In this document: in pieces, positions 63,133 to 64,000 of the stretch
Layout of the letters: each line of letters starts with the position of its first letter
Numbering within the stretch: position 1 is the first letter of the stretch
NCBI RefSeq assembly: GCF_019649015.1
Contig: NZ_BLPI01000001.1
Coordinates: 2,249,001 to 2,313,000 of the forward strand
Source: Agarivorans litoreus
GTDB lineage: Bacteria; Pseudomonadota; Gammaproteobacteria; Enterobacterales; Celerinatantimonadaceae
Direction: 5' to 3'
DNA length: 64,000 nucleotides
The notes under the pieces: model-generated
What the model was told of the DNA's origin: nothing
Seen by the model: only the letters and a program-made list of their open reading frames with translations
Database searches by the model: none
Translations under genes and position numbers: made by a program

Positions 63133-64000
63133 TTAGCTACCCACTCCACACTCCATGCAGGCATCAATCATTTCTGGACCAAGGTGCAACTTAGCGTTTA
63201 GGTCGCGTAATGCTGTACGCACGCCCTCTTCAATCACGGGGTGATAAAACGGCATATCCAGCATTTGTGAAACCGTCATTTTAGCTTGATGCGCCCAAGC
63301 TAATAAGTGAGCTAAGTGTTCGGCATTTGGACCGATAATTTCTGCTCCCAAAAAGCGGCCTGTGCCTTGCTCACCGTATAAGTGGGCAATACCTTTGTTT
63401 ACTAACATCACTCGACTGCGGCCTTGATTTTCAAAGCTTACTTCGCCAACTTCAAAGCAACCACAAGAGCCTAAGCGTTTTTCTATATCGCGGTAGCTTT
63501 CGCCCACCATAGCAATTTGCGGATCGCTAAATACTGCGGCGATAGGCGTGCGACGTAAACCAGCGCGAACTTCTTTACAACGTCCGGCGTTATCGCCAGC
63601 AATTTTGCCTTGGTCGGCGGCCTCGTGCAGTAGAGGGATCTGGTTGCTAGCGTCACCAGCAATAAAAATATGGTTTATCGATGTTTGCAAAGTGTAGTGG
63701 TCGGCAACCGGCACACCGCGTTCATCAAGCTGAATATCCAGCTTATCTAAACCCAGTTTATCGGTATTAGGTCTGCGCCCGGTGGCAGCAACTAGATAGT
63801 CAACTTCAGTTTCAACCCTGGTACCTTGTTTATCGATATAGCGAAGCTTGACCCCATTTTCACTACGCTCAATTAACTCAACCTTAGCGTCTGAATCTAA
63901 ATAAAACTCTTCGGCGTAAGCGGTGTTGGCATAGTCAGTTAAGGCTGGGTCGGTAAGTGGGCCAACTGCGCCACCCACACCAAACATCAGTACTTTTACA
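63133..64000 (-). CDS. Dihydrolipoyl dehydrogenase-like flavoprotein, partial
   Basis: The C-terminal 289 residues of a class I pyridine nucleotide-disulfide oxidoreductase; the frame stays open to the right edge (VKVLMFGVGG...), so the FAD site and redox Cys pair lie outside. Visible parts are VAATGRRPNTDKLGL, the second FAD motif IFIAGDAS and the dimer domain with catalytic His-Glu in HPVIEEGVRTAL. The tail ends CMECGVGS, two Cys not typical of LpdA of the pyruvate dehydrogenase complex. It is thus a variant Lpd, and its complex is uncertain. The true start is not in the window. Confidence 0.88.
   Translation of the reverse strand, partial: VKVLMFGVGGAVGPLTDPALTDYANTAYAEEFYLDSDAKVELIERSENGVKLRYIDKQGTRVETEVDYLVAATGRRPNTDKLGLDKLDIQLDERGVPVADHYTLQTSINHIFIAGDASNQIPLLHEAADQGKIAGDNAGRCKEVRAGLRRTPIAAVFSDPQIAMVGESYRDIEKRLGSCGCFEVGEVSFENQGRSRVMLVNKGIAHLYGEQGTGRFLGAEIIGPNAEHLAHLLAWAHQAKMTVSQMLDMPFYHPVIEEGVRTALRDLNAKLHLGPEMIDACMECGVGS

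Overview
The window looks like chromosome of a marine gammaproteobacterium of the Alteromonadales, probably close to Agarivorans. This is an inference from gene content and order: yicC-rph-pyrE, slmA-dut-coaBC-radC-rpmB-rpmG-mutM-coaD, a Kdo/heptose LPS core locus with kdkA, kbl-tdh, fabV and rsmJ, in DNA of roughly 45% GC. No rRNA, recognisable tRNA gene or CRISPR array is visible.

Layout. (1) 1-1.6 kb: a clipped membrane protein, a secreted endonuclease I and a small conserved protein. (2) About 1.6-13.64 kb: a defence/stability island ending against yicC. It holds a collapsed hipBA remnant, a SEC-C zinc protein paired with a protein of unknown function, an intact hipBA module with a clear operator array, a small HTH regulator, a C5 cytosine methyltransferase, an McrB-like AAA+ ATPase and a DUF2357/PD-(D/E)XK nuclease (together resembling LlaJI-type McrBC restriction-modification), and a HepT toxin whose MntA antitoxin gene is frameshifted twice. 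(3) 13.6-24.5 kb: housekeeping genes (yicC, rph, pyrE, mscS, slmA, dut, coaBC, radC, rpmB, rpmG, mutM, coaD), with a foldback MITE-like element after pyrE. (4) 24.9-33.45 kb: a GC-richer signalling island resembling VieSAB of Vibrio. It has a BvgS-type hybrid kinase, a REC-TPR protein, a REC-EAL phosphodiesterase, a HAMP-PAS sensor without output domain and a divergent Crp/Fnr protein. It lies between coaD and the LPS core genes.

(5) 33.5-43.5 kb: LPS inner-core genes on both strands: five GT9 heptosyltransferase-like proteins, a WaaE-like GT2, kdkA, waaA, waaF and hldD. (6) 43.7-46.6 kb: a TetR regulator and the kbl-tdh threonine degradation operon. (7) 46.7-54.8 kb: an AT-richer glycan locus: an FdtA/FdtB-type deoxyaminosugar route with a beta-helix acyltransferase and, unusually, a MaoC-type hydratase, then several glycosyltransferases and a GT4-polysaccharide deacetylase fusion. 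(8) 54.9-64 kb: a large periplasmic-sensor GGDEF/EAL protein, rsmJ, an orphan terminator with an FNR-like box (possible small RNA), a second MITE copy, a GNAT-fabV pair, a membrane diguanylate cyclase and the end of a dihydrolipoyl-dehydrogenase-like gene.

How the parts relate. The restriction-modification locus and the toxin-antitoxin modules form one accessory block. Its specificity half (methyltransferase plus the N-terminal domain of the AAA+ protein) is strikingly AT-rich compared with its regulator and nuclease halves, which suggests a swapped specificity cassette. Four proteins with c-di-GMP domains or partners flank the two surface-polysaccharide loci. The hydratase inside the sugar-nucleotide operon suggests that the sugar amine carries a 3-hydroxyacyl group.
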